Of a DNA stretch of 64,000 nt, positions 1-9,704 are shown piece by piece. The stretch is taken from assembly GCA_028583685.1 (NCBI GenBank), contig JAMXIF010000003.1, forward strand, positions 58,592,780 to 58,656,779, given 5' to 3'. A program made the translations under genes and the position numbers. The notes beneath the pieces were generated by a model that did not search any database, was not told where the DNA came from, and saw only the letters and a program-made list of their open reading frames with translations. This DNA comes from Petaurus breviceps papuanus. Taxonomy: Eukaryota > Chordata > Mammalia > Diprotodontia > Petauridae. Within the stretch, counting starts at the first letter, position 1; every line of letters starts with the position of its first letter.

Positions 1-880
1 TGGGTGATTCTTGGCTTTAACCCTAGCTCTTTTGACCTCAGGAAAATAATATCCCAAGATCTTTGATCCTTTAATATAGAAGTTGCTAGATCTTGCGTTA
101 TCTTCATTGTATTTCCTCAATACTCAAATTGTTTCTTCCTGACTGCAATATTTTGGGAACTCCGCAATTTTGGTATAATATCACTAGGAGTTTTCTTTTT
201 GGAATCTTTTTCAAGAGGATATCAGGGAATTCTTGCAGTTTCTATTTTGCCCTCTGGTTCTAGAATGTCAGGGCAGTTTTCCTTGATATCTTGAAAGATG
301 ATGTCTAGGCTCTTTTTTTGACCATGGCTTTCAGGTAGTCCAATAATTTTTAAATTATTTTCTAGATCAGTGGTCTTTCCAATGAGATAGTTTGCATTGC
401 CTTCTGTTTTTTCATTCATTTGGATCTGTTTTATACTATCTTGATTTCACCGTTAGCTTTCATTTGCTCCAATCTAATTTTGAAGGAATTATTTTCTTCA
501 GTGAGCTTTTGAAGTTCCTCTTCCATCTGACCAATTCTGCTTTTTGAGTCATTCTTCTCCTTATTGACTTTTTGGACCTCTTTTGCCATTTGAGTTAGAC
601 TACTTTTTAAGGTGTTATTTTCTTCAATATATTTTTGGGCAGTCTCCTTTAGCAGGCTGTTGACTAGCTTTTCATGATTTTTTTTTGCTTCATTCTCATT
701 TCTCTTCCCAATTTTTCCTCTACTTCTCTTCCTTGATTTTCAAAAACCTTCTTGATCTATTCCATGGCCTGCAACCAGTTCATATTTTTCTTGGAGGCTT
801 GTGATGCAGGAGTTTTGACATTGTTGTCTTCTTCTGGTTCTATGTTTTGATTTTCTATGTCACCAGAAAATGATTCTGTA
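1..880 (-). pseudogene. L1 ORF1 (RNA-binding chaperone) remnant
   Basis: The minus-strand translation around 222-419 contains the pattern YLIGKTTDLENNLKIIGLPE followed by a run ending DILEPEG. This matches the start of the RRM domain of L1 ORF1 proteins, where a variant of 'RRxNLRIxGIPE' is the family signature. Upstream (300-880) the translation is rich in Glu, Lys and Leu, as expected for the coiled coil that trimerises ORF1p. No single long frame spans the region, so it is decayed. In a live element this protein coats L1 RNA in cytoplasmic particles. Confidence 0.75.
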
Positions 881-1318
881 ATTTGATTTCGCTCATCTTG
901 CCAGTCACTTATTTGACTTTTGAGCTCTTTGACACTATAGAACTCTGCTTCCAGAGTGGAAAGTGCCGTGTCCCAGATTTCTGGGGTTTTGTGCAGCTGT
1001 TGTCTGAGCTTCTTCTAGGCACCTGCCTTAGAACTCTGAGGAAGACTGATTTTCCACAGCCTCAACAATCTCTGCCATGCTAGTCCTCCTCACCCCAGGA
1101 TCACCACCCAAGTCTGCGACCCAGATCCAAGCAGGGCAGAGCAAGAGAATCCTGCCTTAGCACCAGCAAAGAGATTCCAGCAATTGCTCTCTGTTCTACC
1201 ACTTGGTCCCCCCATGATCTGTGGGCCTGCAGCTCAGGAGGCAGCTACAGAGCAGCAGCTGCAGTTGCCACCACCTCTGCTGCTCTGGGGCAGGAGTTGT
1301 ACCCCACTCTTCTCTCAC

Positions 1319-1889
1319 CCAGGTGTAGCGGCAAGCACCCCAAGTGTCCTCAGGGTGGCTGCCCATACAGGTTCTTGGACATGCTTTGTTAAAGGAAAGC
1401 AACTCAAAATGGGTTAACAAGCTTACTTTAATCAGTCAGACATATATCGTTTATCTCATTCAGGGGAAAAAGGTCAGCACCCCGAATTTCAAAGTATACA
1501 GGCAGAAGTATCAAGACAGAAACAGATCAAGTAGACAGCTTTCCAAACTGTGCAACCGTTACATCCATACCAAATCAACATCTGGGTTTCAACATCTGGG
1601 TTTCAACATCTGGGTTTTTCAAAGCCAGGGGTGGGGGGGGCCCTCTGGACAACGGCTTCCCAGAATCCATATCAAATCACAGAACACTTCTCAAAGTGAG
1701 CCCCAAAACAAAGCCTCACATTAGGGCTTATATAGCCTTCTCCTGGCTCAGAGAATGTAACAACCTTATTGACCCACTGGCCAATCAAAAAGTATCTACT
1801 GAAAAACAAGCCTCCCACCCCAGGCTCCAGGTGCACTTTAGCATAGGGGCAGGGAAGATCTTACAAATTTACATTCCCATTACACCAGG
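1319..1889 (-). mobile_element. Solo LTR, short family, with 5-bp target duplication
   Basis: The LTR proper is 1324-1884. On the minus strand it starts TGTAATGGGAATG and ends TTGCCGCTACA, giving the canonical TG...CA ends. The 5-bp sequence CCAGG lies on both sides (1319-1323 and 1885-1889), marking integrase-type insertion into the L1 5' region. A TATA-like motif (CTATATAAGCCC on the minus strand) and ATTAAA upstream of the 3' end fit an LTR promoter and polyadenylation signal. Sister copies lie at 20981-21582 and 44763-45273. No internal viral sequence remains, so it is a recombined solo LTR fossil. Confidence 0.88.
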
Positions 1890-2252
1890 ATCAACAGCAT
1901 TCCCCCACTGACCTTTAATTTTCTTTTTGGCATTTATGCATTGGGAAGACTGGAAACTACTACAGTTGCCAGTGATTCACTTTCCTGAAGTCTGCTCCAG
2001 CCACTCTGTGTGGTCGGTTGGTCTGGGTCAGTGTGGCCCACAGGGACTGCGCTCTGCTCCCAGTCTGGTGCAATAGATCCATCCTGCTGGCCTGCCAGGC
2101 TACCTTCTGCAGAAGATTTGTTTCTTCATGTCACTTTGTGGGTTCTGTAGCATTAAAATTTGTTTACAGCTATTTTTACTGGTATTGGAGGTGGTTGGAG
2201 TGGGAACTCAAGCAAGTTCCTGCTTTTACTCTGCTGTCTTGACTCCACCCCC

Positions 2253-2448
2253 TGGTTTCCCCATTTTCAAAACAAACAAACATGAGAAGGAAGATGGATC
2301 ATTCAAGGTCATGAGTTATTTTGTGGCAAAGTTGAAAGAACTTATAGTTCTAATTTCCAATTCAGCACAATTTTTGGTATATTATCTTCTCTAAGATGTA
2401 GACACAAGATATCAATATAATGTAGGTTTATTGAAAATGAAAAAGTAA
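2253..2448. other. Short unassigned stretch
   Basis: AT-rich sequence between the L1 5' end and the SINE. I recognise no repeat, gene or regulatory element in it. Confidence 0.5.
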
Positions 2449-2650
2449 GTATGGTATAATGGGTAGAGAGAGATGACCTGGATGTCAGAAAGATAAAGAT
2501 TCAAGTCCAATCTCTGACATAAAATTTTTGAGAAGTCTTGGGCAGGTTTCTTAATTGCTCAGTGCCCCAGCAATAGTCTAAATTAGCCCGTATCTTTCTG
2601 CATTGCTATAGAGAGATTGGACCCAACGTCTTCTGAGTTCCTTTCCCACA
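2449..2650 (+). mobile_element. Old CORE-SINE/MIR-type copy
   Basis: The head has a decayed tRNA-like start (TGGTATAATGGGTAGAGAGA), followed by 'gacctggatgtcag', 'attcaagtcc' and a CORE-like 'gggcaggtttcttaattgctcagtgcccc'-type segment, here diverged. The order and orientation match MIR/MAR-type mammalian SINEs on the plus strand. Divergence is high and no target duplication is visible, so the copy is ancient. Confidence 0.7.
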
Positions 2651-4955
2651 GTAAACCTAAGATTCACCATTTTGATCTAATGAGTTCAATAAATCAGTGA
2701 AATCATATGCCTATACTGTTTCCTACCTACCTCCCATATAGTAATACTAACTACAACAATTTTGAAGATTTAGGTTTATGTCCTACTTTTGAATCAAATT
2801 GTTCTATGTGACTTCAAGATAATGGAATTATCACAATTAGAATTTGGCACTACAGTCCTGAATATGTTACATGAGAAGCTGAGATGAATTTGAAGAAAAC
2901 AAAGCTGGGAAAGGCATCTAGAATAGATGTAATATTTAACATTTATTAATTCAACATTGAACATATATTTGTTAAGCCTATAGTAACATCGTGGTACTTA
3001 TGATATTAAAATAAAATTTAAACATTCTTTGTCCTCCAGGAGAAAAGGCATGTCAGAAAGTTTTGCATTCCATTTGAGAAAGTAAGATATGCATAGATAA
3101 GACAATACAAAATATAATGCATAGAAATTTCAGGGGTGGGGACAGCACTAATAGTTGTGGAAACAGAAAAAATTTTACATGAAAGGTAGAAATTGTGGTG
3201 AGTCCTAGAGGAGGCTCAGACATGAGGATGGGGAAAATTCCAGGCACGTAGAATAGAATCTGCAAAGGCACAGAAATTAAATATGGGAAATCATTGTAGA
3301 GACAGCATCAAGTTGACTGAAACATAGACTGTTCAAGGTTTCTAATGGGAAATAAAAAAGTTATCATATATCATGTTATATCATATCATATATATCACAT
3401 ATCATATATACAGACATCTGTGTTTTTTCCTAGGGGGATTATAGGCACAGAGGAATTCCAAAGACAGTTCTTTTAATAAATTCCAGGATTTTCCCTTAAA
3501 CAAAGACCTATTTGTTGGATACCAATCTTCTTATGGTGATTTTATATGGCTATGAATTAAGGAATACTGTAATCTCTGATAAATCAAAGCTGAGGATCAT
3601 AGAAAAGAAAAATAATGGAAAACCTCAAAGTTGGCTTGATAAGACAGAAAATCATTACACATGAGGAATTAAATGAGATTAATAATCTTAAAGGTGTAAC
3701 ACCACAATATAACAGAAATATAGATAAAAATACAAAAAGAAAAATTTTAAAAAGGTGGGCCATTCATCAAGTGACTTGTATACCTGAAGCATAGCCTTTA
3801 TTGGTATCCATATCCATGCAGTATTAATAAAATATGAGAAAACCCCTGAATACATTGACTTGAATTTTTCTGGGAGTTAAATGATCAAGGATAAATAAGA
3901 ATAGAATAATCAGCAAGGAAAGGTGGGTTGGTAGATCCTTATTGAAGGAAATACATTTGATGAAATCAATTACATTGAAATACTCTAGAATTCTATTTGT
4001 AAGGAATTTGTGGAATATTAAAACCTACTAAAATAAATTATATGCAATCAGAAGAGACATAAATTTGGCCTAGTAAGGTTGCAACAAATGATTAATGATG
4101 ACTTGTAAGGAAGGAGTGGTATAAAAGATAATATTCAGAAATTGTATAAAGGGTCAGAAACAGAGGTAGACTAGGCACTTGGGAAAAGCAAAACATAATA
4201 CATGCATACACACACACACACACACACAAATACAGATATATATTGTCTAGTGCTTAGTTAGTACCCATGGTATCCTAAAAGAGCCAAAGGAAAGCCTTTA
4301 ATATATTGGATGGCTCCTTTTTAAATAATTTAAATGGACACTGACAAGAATTGCAGCAGGTGAAGTCCTAATCTGCAGTGTTAGAGCATCCAAATCAATG
4401 AATTCATGGGTCCATTGAAGTACTGGTATAAGCATTACAGCACAGTGCATTAGCGAATGTGATAGATTTTTTTCCTCAAAATGTAACTACTTAAATTTAG
4501 AACTGTTATAACATAATTAGCCTCTAAAAGAGGTCATAATTCTATCTCCACATAAAAGCATTATTAAGAATTAAATTTTATTTTCATTAACTGTGTTACA
4601 GTGTATTTTGCATACTATAGAAAGTATTCCTCAAACAGTACAGGAGATTTTAGAGAAAAGATGAAAGAGAAATTGAAGTTGATTTCATATACTCCATTTG
4701 AAAAGAAATCCCATCTTTTGGTGGAGAAGTTCTTTACATAGCCAAGTAACATAAGCAGCTTTCAGGAGAAAAGTATATGTCACAAACTTATATAACTGCT
4801 GATGAGATGAAAAGATTGTTGTTAAAGTCCTGGCTCCCAGCTGACAATGGCCCACTTTGTTACAAAAATATTGAAAGGAGAAAATCCAGAAATTCCCTCT
4901 ACTATGAAACTCAATGTGACTTGAAGTCCTTTTAATAATAATAATAATAATAACA
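2651..4955. other. Unassigned AT-rich sequence with simple repeats
   Basis: I see no gene here. The stretch holds a TATCA/ATAT-rich low-complexity patch at about 3361-3415, a (CA)n microsatellite at about 4205-4228 and a (TAA)n run at about 4935-4953. Around 3210-3300 a segment with 'attccaggcacgtagaatagaatctgcaaaggcac' composition resembles a dispersed ancient mammalian repeat that I cannot name. Short open frames here have no recognisable motif. Confidence 0.5.
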
Positions 4956-4959
4956 AATT

Positions 4960-5215
4960 CCCATTTATATACCTAGTACTTTAAAGTTCATAATATTATC
5001 AAATTGCATTTTATTCTCACAACAACCTTGTGAGGTAGGTTATTTATGATAGTTATTGCTGTTATTATTGCAGTTTTATAAATGAGAAACTGAGACTGAG
5101 AGAGATGAAAAGACTTGCCCATGGTTACATAACAACAAAGTGTCAGAGGCTGAATTCAAACTCAAGTCTTCCTAACTCTTAAGTTCAACACTGTCCACTC
5201 GGCCATTGACATTTG
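4960..5215 (-). mobile_element. MIR-type SINE, minus strand
   Basis: The plus strand shows the MIR antisense order: 'tctcacaacaaccttgtgagg', then 'ataaatgagaaactgagactgagag', 'gacttgcccatggttacat' and a closing 'gaattcaaactcaagtcttcct' segment. This is the usual CORE region followed by the tRNA-related region in reverse. It is old, with no clear target duplication. Confidence 0.85.
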
Positions 5216-6080
5216 TCTAAGCCATCCAGCTGTGACTATCCCATCATTATGTACATGACTGTTCATGCACTGGAGAGTGAGGAAAGTCATTACTGCCGAC
5301 TTCTATATGGGCAAACAGTACTCATTAAATAGCTAAAAGGGCTTTAATGACTTTGGGTCAATGAGAATGAAAGCATCCTACCTCAGAGTCACTATGATCA
5401 GCATTTTTTTTTCTGTAAATAAATAGCAAAAGCCCTAGGACTCAGTTATGTACCCCACCAAGGTGATCCTAAAGTAACTTCCTTGGGAAAATTGTAGGAT
5501 AAATAGGGTAAGGAATTTCTTAGTGTTGAAAATAAAGAGAAAGTGTATTTCCTCAACAATATTAGAGTTCATTTCTAGTAGGTAATCTTTGTTATAAAGA
5601 TTTTTAAGAATTGGCACTGTTAGCATATTGTCTTTGCTTATCATCACCTCACTACTTGTCACACTGCTTTGTTAGAAGGATTTGTATATGTTCATATGGT
5701 CTGTTTCCCTTATTTGATTTTTTTGTCTTCAAAATTTTATTTTAAACTCAGACATCAGAACTCAAATACAAAAGAGAGAAAAGAAACAAAAACATATCGT
5801 AAATTTAAATATTGGAATTTAAATGCAAATTTGGAAAGGAAAAAAAACATATCATGTGCATAGTAAATTGTAAGAGAGGATTTAAAATAAATAACAATAC
5901 ATTTTCATTTTAAGAAAGCCTATATGATGAATAATACTCATTGTGTTGAGCACTATCCATCTTTTCTTTGATTCCTTGTGAGTTTTCATTTGTTCTCTGC
6001 TGTGAACTTTTTAACTTTTTGCCCTATCCCCAAACCACCCCCAGAAGGCCACAATAAAATTTAGATGTGTTACTCTATAG
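5216..6080. other. Unassigned AT-rich sequence
   Basis: No recognisable gene or repeat. The two short frames here have no domain motif, signal peptide or splice context that would support coding. Confidence 0.5.
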
Positions 6081-6082
6081 CT

Positions 6083-6200
6083 ATAGACATACACATGCAT
6101 ATATACATGCATACATATATGTATACTCACATACATGTGCATATGTATGTGCGTTTGCATGTGTGCATATATGCATGTGTGTATATGGACATATACTTTC
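6083..6200. repeat. Imperfect CA/TA/TG dinucleotide repeat
   Basis: A run of alternating purine-pyrimidine sequence (ACATGCATATATACATGC-type units) about 115 bases long. It accounts for the odd His/Tyr/Met-rich frame that crosses it. Confidence 0.85.
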
Positions 6201-7940
6201 CCAAACCTATTCTACTACTGAACTTCGTTTTTATGTATGAGCATATCTTTTGTTTCCTAACCCTCCTGCCTCCTGTACTTTACTTCTACCCACTACCTTG
6301 CCCTCCTATGACTTGCCAACCCCTGTTCAAGGATCCCTCCCCATGTTCCCATTTCCATAAGTCTAAATACCCTTCTACACCCCTATTTTACCTATTCCCT
6401 CACCCTCCCCTCTAAAGATCCCTTTCTTGTCCTCTCCCCACTCCCTATGCCCCACCACTTTATTTCTTCTGAATTTAGAAGACTTTTATATTCTTCCTAA
6501 ATATATATGTATTGTTCCCTCCTAAACCCATTCCCAATGAAAGCAGGTTACCAGAACTGCTAACCCTCCTCCCCAATGTAATTCCTCTATATCAGTTCTA
6601 CCTCTTGTACCTCATTTGTATAAAATATTTACTTTTTAAAGCTGTTCCTAAATGGTTTTACTTTTTAAATTCATATCATACTCACAGTTACCCCAATCTT
6701 TCTTATGAGCTACCCAATTATTGATAAGATTCTTAAACATATATTTTACACACATAAAAAGTAAGTAGCTTGTCCTTATGGATCCCTTATACTTGGTCTT
6801 TGTTATAGTGCCTTATATTTTTCTTGGGTCTTGTATGTCAAATATTCTATTAAGTTCAAAAAATCTGGAAGTTCTGAGAGTTTATCGTGTCCATTTTTTT
6901 TTTTCTATTCAGGATAATACTTAACTTTTCAGGATATGATATTTTTTAACAGAATTCCAGGGCATTTGCCCTTCGATATATTATGTTCCAAGACCTGTGG
7001 TCCTTTAATGTCTCTGTTGCTAGGTCTTGTGTAATTCTAATTATGGCACCATGATATTAAAATTGTTTTAATCTTGATGCTTTTAATATTTTTCCTTGAG
7101 CTGGGGGTTTCACAATTTGACTATGCTATTCCCATGAGTTTTCCTCACAGGATCTCCTTTAAGTGATGATCAATGGATTTTTTCTATTTCTACCTCCCCC
7201 CCCATCCCCAGTTCTAATGCTTCAGGACAATTTTATTTAATAATTTCTTATATTATTGTATCAAGATTCGTTTTCTGATTGTAACTTTCAGTTAGTCTAA
7301 TTGTTTTTATATTTGCTCTCTTTTTCTTTGCTTTTTGGAGGGCAATTGGGGTTAAGTGACTTGCCCAAGGTCACATGGCTAGTTTTTCTGTGTGTGTGTG
7401 TTAAGTATCTGAGGCTGGATCAAAAGCTAGGTCCTCCTGACTCCAGGGCCAGTGCTCTATTCACTGTGCCACCTAGCTGCCCCTATATTTTCTCTTCTTG
7501 ATCAGTTCTCCAAATCTGTTGTTTTTCTTATGATATTTCTCTTTCTCTTCAATTTTTTTTTTCATTATTTATGTTTTGCTTAATCATTTCTTGATCTCTT
7601 ATAATTTCACTGGCTTCACTTTACCCAATTCTAATTTTCAGGGTTTCATTTTCTTCCTTAAGATTCTGCATCTCCTTTTATAATTGATTGACTTTCCTTT
7701 CATACCCTTCTTGTTTTTCTTGGATTATTGTAATTTTTTAAGTCTTTCCTCCATCTCTGTCATTTGACTTTTTTAAGTCTTTTCAAAGATCTTCTATAAA
7801 TTCTTTTTGGGCAGGTGTCTATTTTATGTTGCTCTGTGGGAGTTTCCTTACTTCAATACCCCTCCTCTAAAGATAAATCAGGGTCATCTCTATTCCCATA
7901 ATAACTTTTTTATGGTTGAATTCTTTCTCCTTTTCCTGTA
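6200..7940 (-). mobile_element. Old L1/half-L1 fragment, minus strand
   Basis: From 6200 to about 6720 the plus strand is pyrimidine-rich (CCCTCC/CCTACC blocks), the mirror of the purine-rich tract after ORF1 in the 42.5-kb half-L1. From about 6880 to 7800 it matches, in reverse, the L1 ORF1 region also seen at 1-880: the segments around 'gcttcaggacaatttt' and 'ttcagttagtctaattg' align with 'atgtcagggcagtttt' and 'ttcaggtagtccaataa' at 265-345. It is clearly older than the copy at 1-2252 and is interrupted by a SINE. Both ends are approximate. Confidence 0.65.
7317..7483 (-). mobile_element. Marsupial tRNA-derived SINE inside old L1
   Basis: The plus strand shows the reverse of the family: short T-rich tail, 'ggagggcaattggggttaag', 'gacttgcccaaggtcacatg', and end 'gccacctagctgcccc'. 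A (TG)n run is present in the middle. Similar sequences TATATTTGCTCTC and TATATTTTCTCTT at the two edges look like a diverged target duplication. Confidence 0.9.
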
Positions 7941-8084
7941 CATTTTTTATGGTAATAGCTTAATTTTTCTAATGAGATACCCAAGCACAATTTCCCACAC
8001 CTAAATGATATTTGGTAGAATGTTTGGCCATTATTAGCTGAATATTTTATTTAAGTGAATCTTTTTTGGGTAAATACCTCTAGA

Positions 8085-8215
8085 ACTGAAAGGTATCTCA
8101 TTTGTCACCTAATCAAATACATTTGTTTTACAAGTGAGGAGACTAAGCCCCAGAAAGGAAAAATGACTTGTCTAAGATCACACAAGGAATAAGAGGAAAA
8201 ACTGAGTTTCTTAAC
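8085..8215 (-). mobile_element. MIR-type SINE fragment, minus strand
   Basis: The segments 'caagtgaggagactaagccc' and 'aatgacttgtctaagatcac' match the MIR core read in reverse. It is short and highly diverged. Confidence 0.7.
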
Positions 8216-8396
8216 ATAGTATTCAAAGGCAACATAGCCTTAGATTTGAGATTTTCATTCATTTTGTGTATTTACCTGCCCCAAAGTTGCATACATTTAA
8301 TTCATGCATGATTTTTACTTATGAATTAGGATTTCCCCACAGTCCTGATGAATCAATTGCCTTGATATCCACAAAAGCACAGCTGTAAAAGGTTCA

Positions 8397-8838
8397 TACT
8401 GTGTTTCCCCGATAATAAGACCTATCCCGAAAATAAGCCCTCCCCTTACTGTGTAAGATTCCTCTAAAATAAGCCCTCCCCCAAAAATAAGCCCTATTGA
8501 GATTGCTACTGTAGTGAAGGTGATCCCCTGTGCTACACACTACATTACGGTACCCTCTGTATGCACTGTCCATCACCCCCCCCCCCCCCGGTGAAACACA
8601 TGCTGTGCTCCGAGCTGCATCCAATCAGAGCTGCAGCAGTGAGCACGTCATCCTGTTCTTCCCCAGTGATTTTCTTATTGAATAAAGGTACATTTTTTTG
8701 TTCACATTTACCTGTTTATTAAAATTGCTGTCAATGTTCATTCAAATAAGCCCTCCCCTGAAAATAAGCCCTCTGGTGTTTTTCTGTCCAAAAAAAAAAA
8801 ATAATAAGACAGTGTCTTATTATTGGGGAAACATGGTA
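8397..8838. mobile_element. Non-autonomous inverted-repeat DNA transposon (MITE), TA-flanked
   Basis: The left end reads TA then CTGTGTTTCCCCGATAATAA. The right end read in reverse is TA then CCATGTTTCCCCAATAATAA. The terminal inverted repeats of about 25 bp are therefore near identical and lie inside a TA dinucleotide at each edge, as expected for Tc1/mariner-type cut-and-paste elements. The inside carries five copies of an AATAAGCCCT motif, a poly-C run near 8577-8589 and no transposase frame, so the element depended on a transposase supplied elsewhere. I remember similar 'TGTTTCCCCGAAAATAAG' ends from vertebrate repeats but cannot give a family name. Confidence 0.82.
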
Positions 8839-9704
8839 TATATATCATGCCTTTTATAGTGGACAATTTCATTTTCTTCCTCTGAAATACAGAATTTTCA
8901 AAGAATATGATAATAAATATTGCATAAAATTGGTCTCGTAAGAACTGCCCTCAATGCCCATTTAATACAGGTGCACCCTGTTGATGGACTGCTATTGACA
9001 AAAAGTCATTTAGAACTTACTACAAATGGAGAACAGCTAATCTTATGGTCTAATACTTAAGAGTGAGGAAGAAAGAAGTCAAGGCTTCAACATTTCAAAC
9101 AAAATCATTTTCCTTCTATGTATGACTGGCTCACAAGAACAAATGAATATATAATCAAATTCCGTTACATTGGAGGCCACTCATTAGGAATTTATGAGGA
9201 TTAGGAGATACCAGAGCTGAATTACCTATGGACTAGCTATGATTATAAAAGAGAGAGGGTTTAGGGGATTGCTACTCAAATTAATAGTGTAGACAGAATC
9301 AAACAGAAAATGTTTTAAACTGTATAAAAATATAATATGGTAGGGAGGTAGGGAGATGGGTTGCACATTCCTGAAGTATGGACAGATATTTCTTCCTTAT
9401 CCTAAACACCTCAAACATTTATCCCCAAGCTATGTTTTTCATTTTCTTTAAATTATTCTGATTTCATAAGGGATTATATCAGCAGCTAAATGAAATTATG
9501 TCTTTTGCTAATTCTCTTTAGCATTTGCTAATCTTTTTTACCAAAAAGAGTAAGCAGCTGTAGTAGCAGGGGGCAGGAAGGAGTAGGACACATGCTAGGC
9601 TATTAAGGGAATATTTGAAATTTTGTTTCCTAAGTCAAAAGATTTCCCTTTATTTGTCAGACTTTTTAATTCCAACTGGTCTTGGATTTTTGATGTACTC
9701 AACT
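8839..9704. other. Unassigned AT-rich sequence
   Basis: No gene, RNA or repeat recognised between the MITE and the L1 block. Confidence 0.5.

Larger units (their letters stand above)
1..2252 (-). mobile_element. L1 LINE, 5' half, running off the left edge
   Basis: Read on the minus strand, this begins at about 2252 with a 5' untranslated region and runs through ORF1 to the left window edge. The 5' start (GGAGTCAAGACAGCAGAGTA) resembles the starts of the L1-type elements near 19943 and 42478. The 880-1310 stretch is recognisably the reverse complement of 42850-43330 in the half-L1 copy. It is interrupted by a solo LTR at 1324-1884. Whether it is a complete L1 or a half-L1 cannot be decided, because ORF2 would lie outside the window. 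Confidence 0.85.

Noticed and set aside
1184-1420. Opposing frames of about 75 residues in a GC-richer patch, suggesting a small gene or CpG island
   Set aside because: The patch is the GC-richer L1 5' region (same sequence type at 42850-42960) and the edge of the LTR. CpG count is low.
4205-4228. Tandem repeats checked as a CRISPR-like array, together with other microsatellites
   Set aside because: Plain microsatellites without spacers, and the genome is clearly mammalian.
6065-6415. A 116-residue open frame with many His, Tyr and Met residues
   Set aside because: Its first half is translated dinucleotide repeat and its second half is the pyrimidine-rich tract of an old L1/half-L1 fragment.
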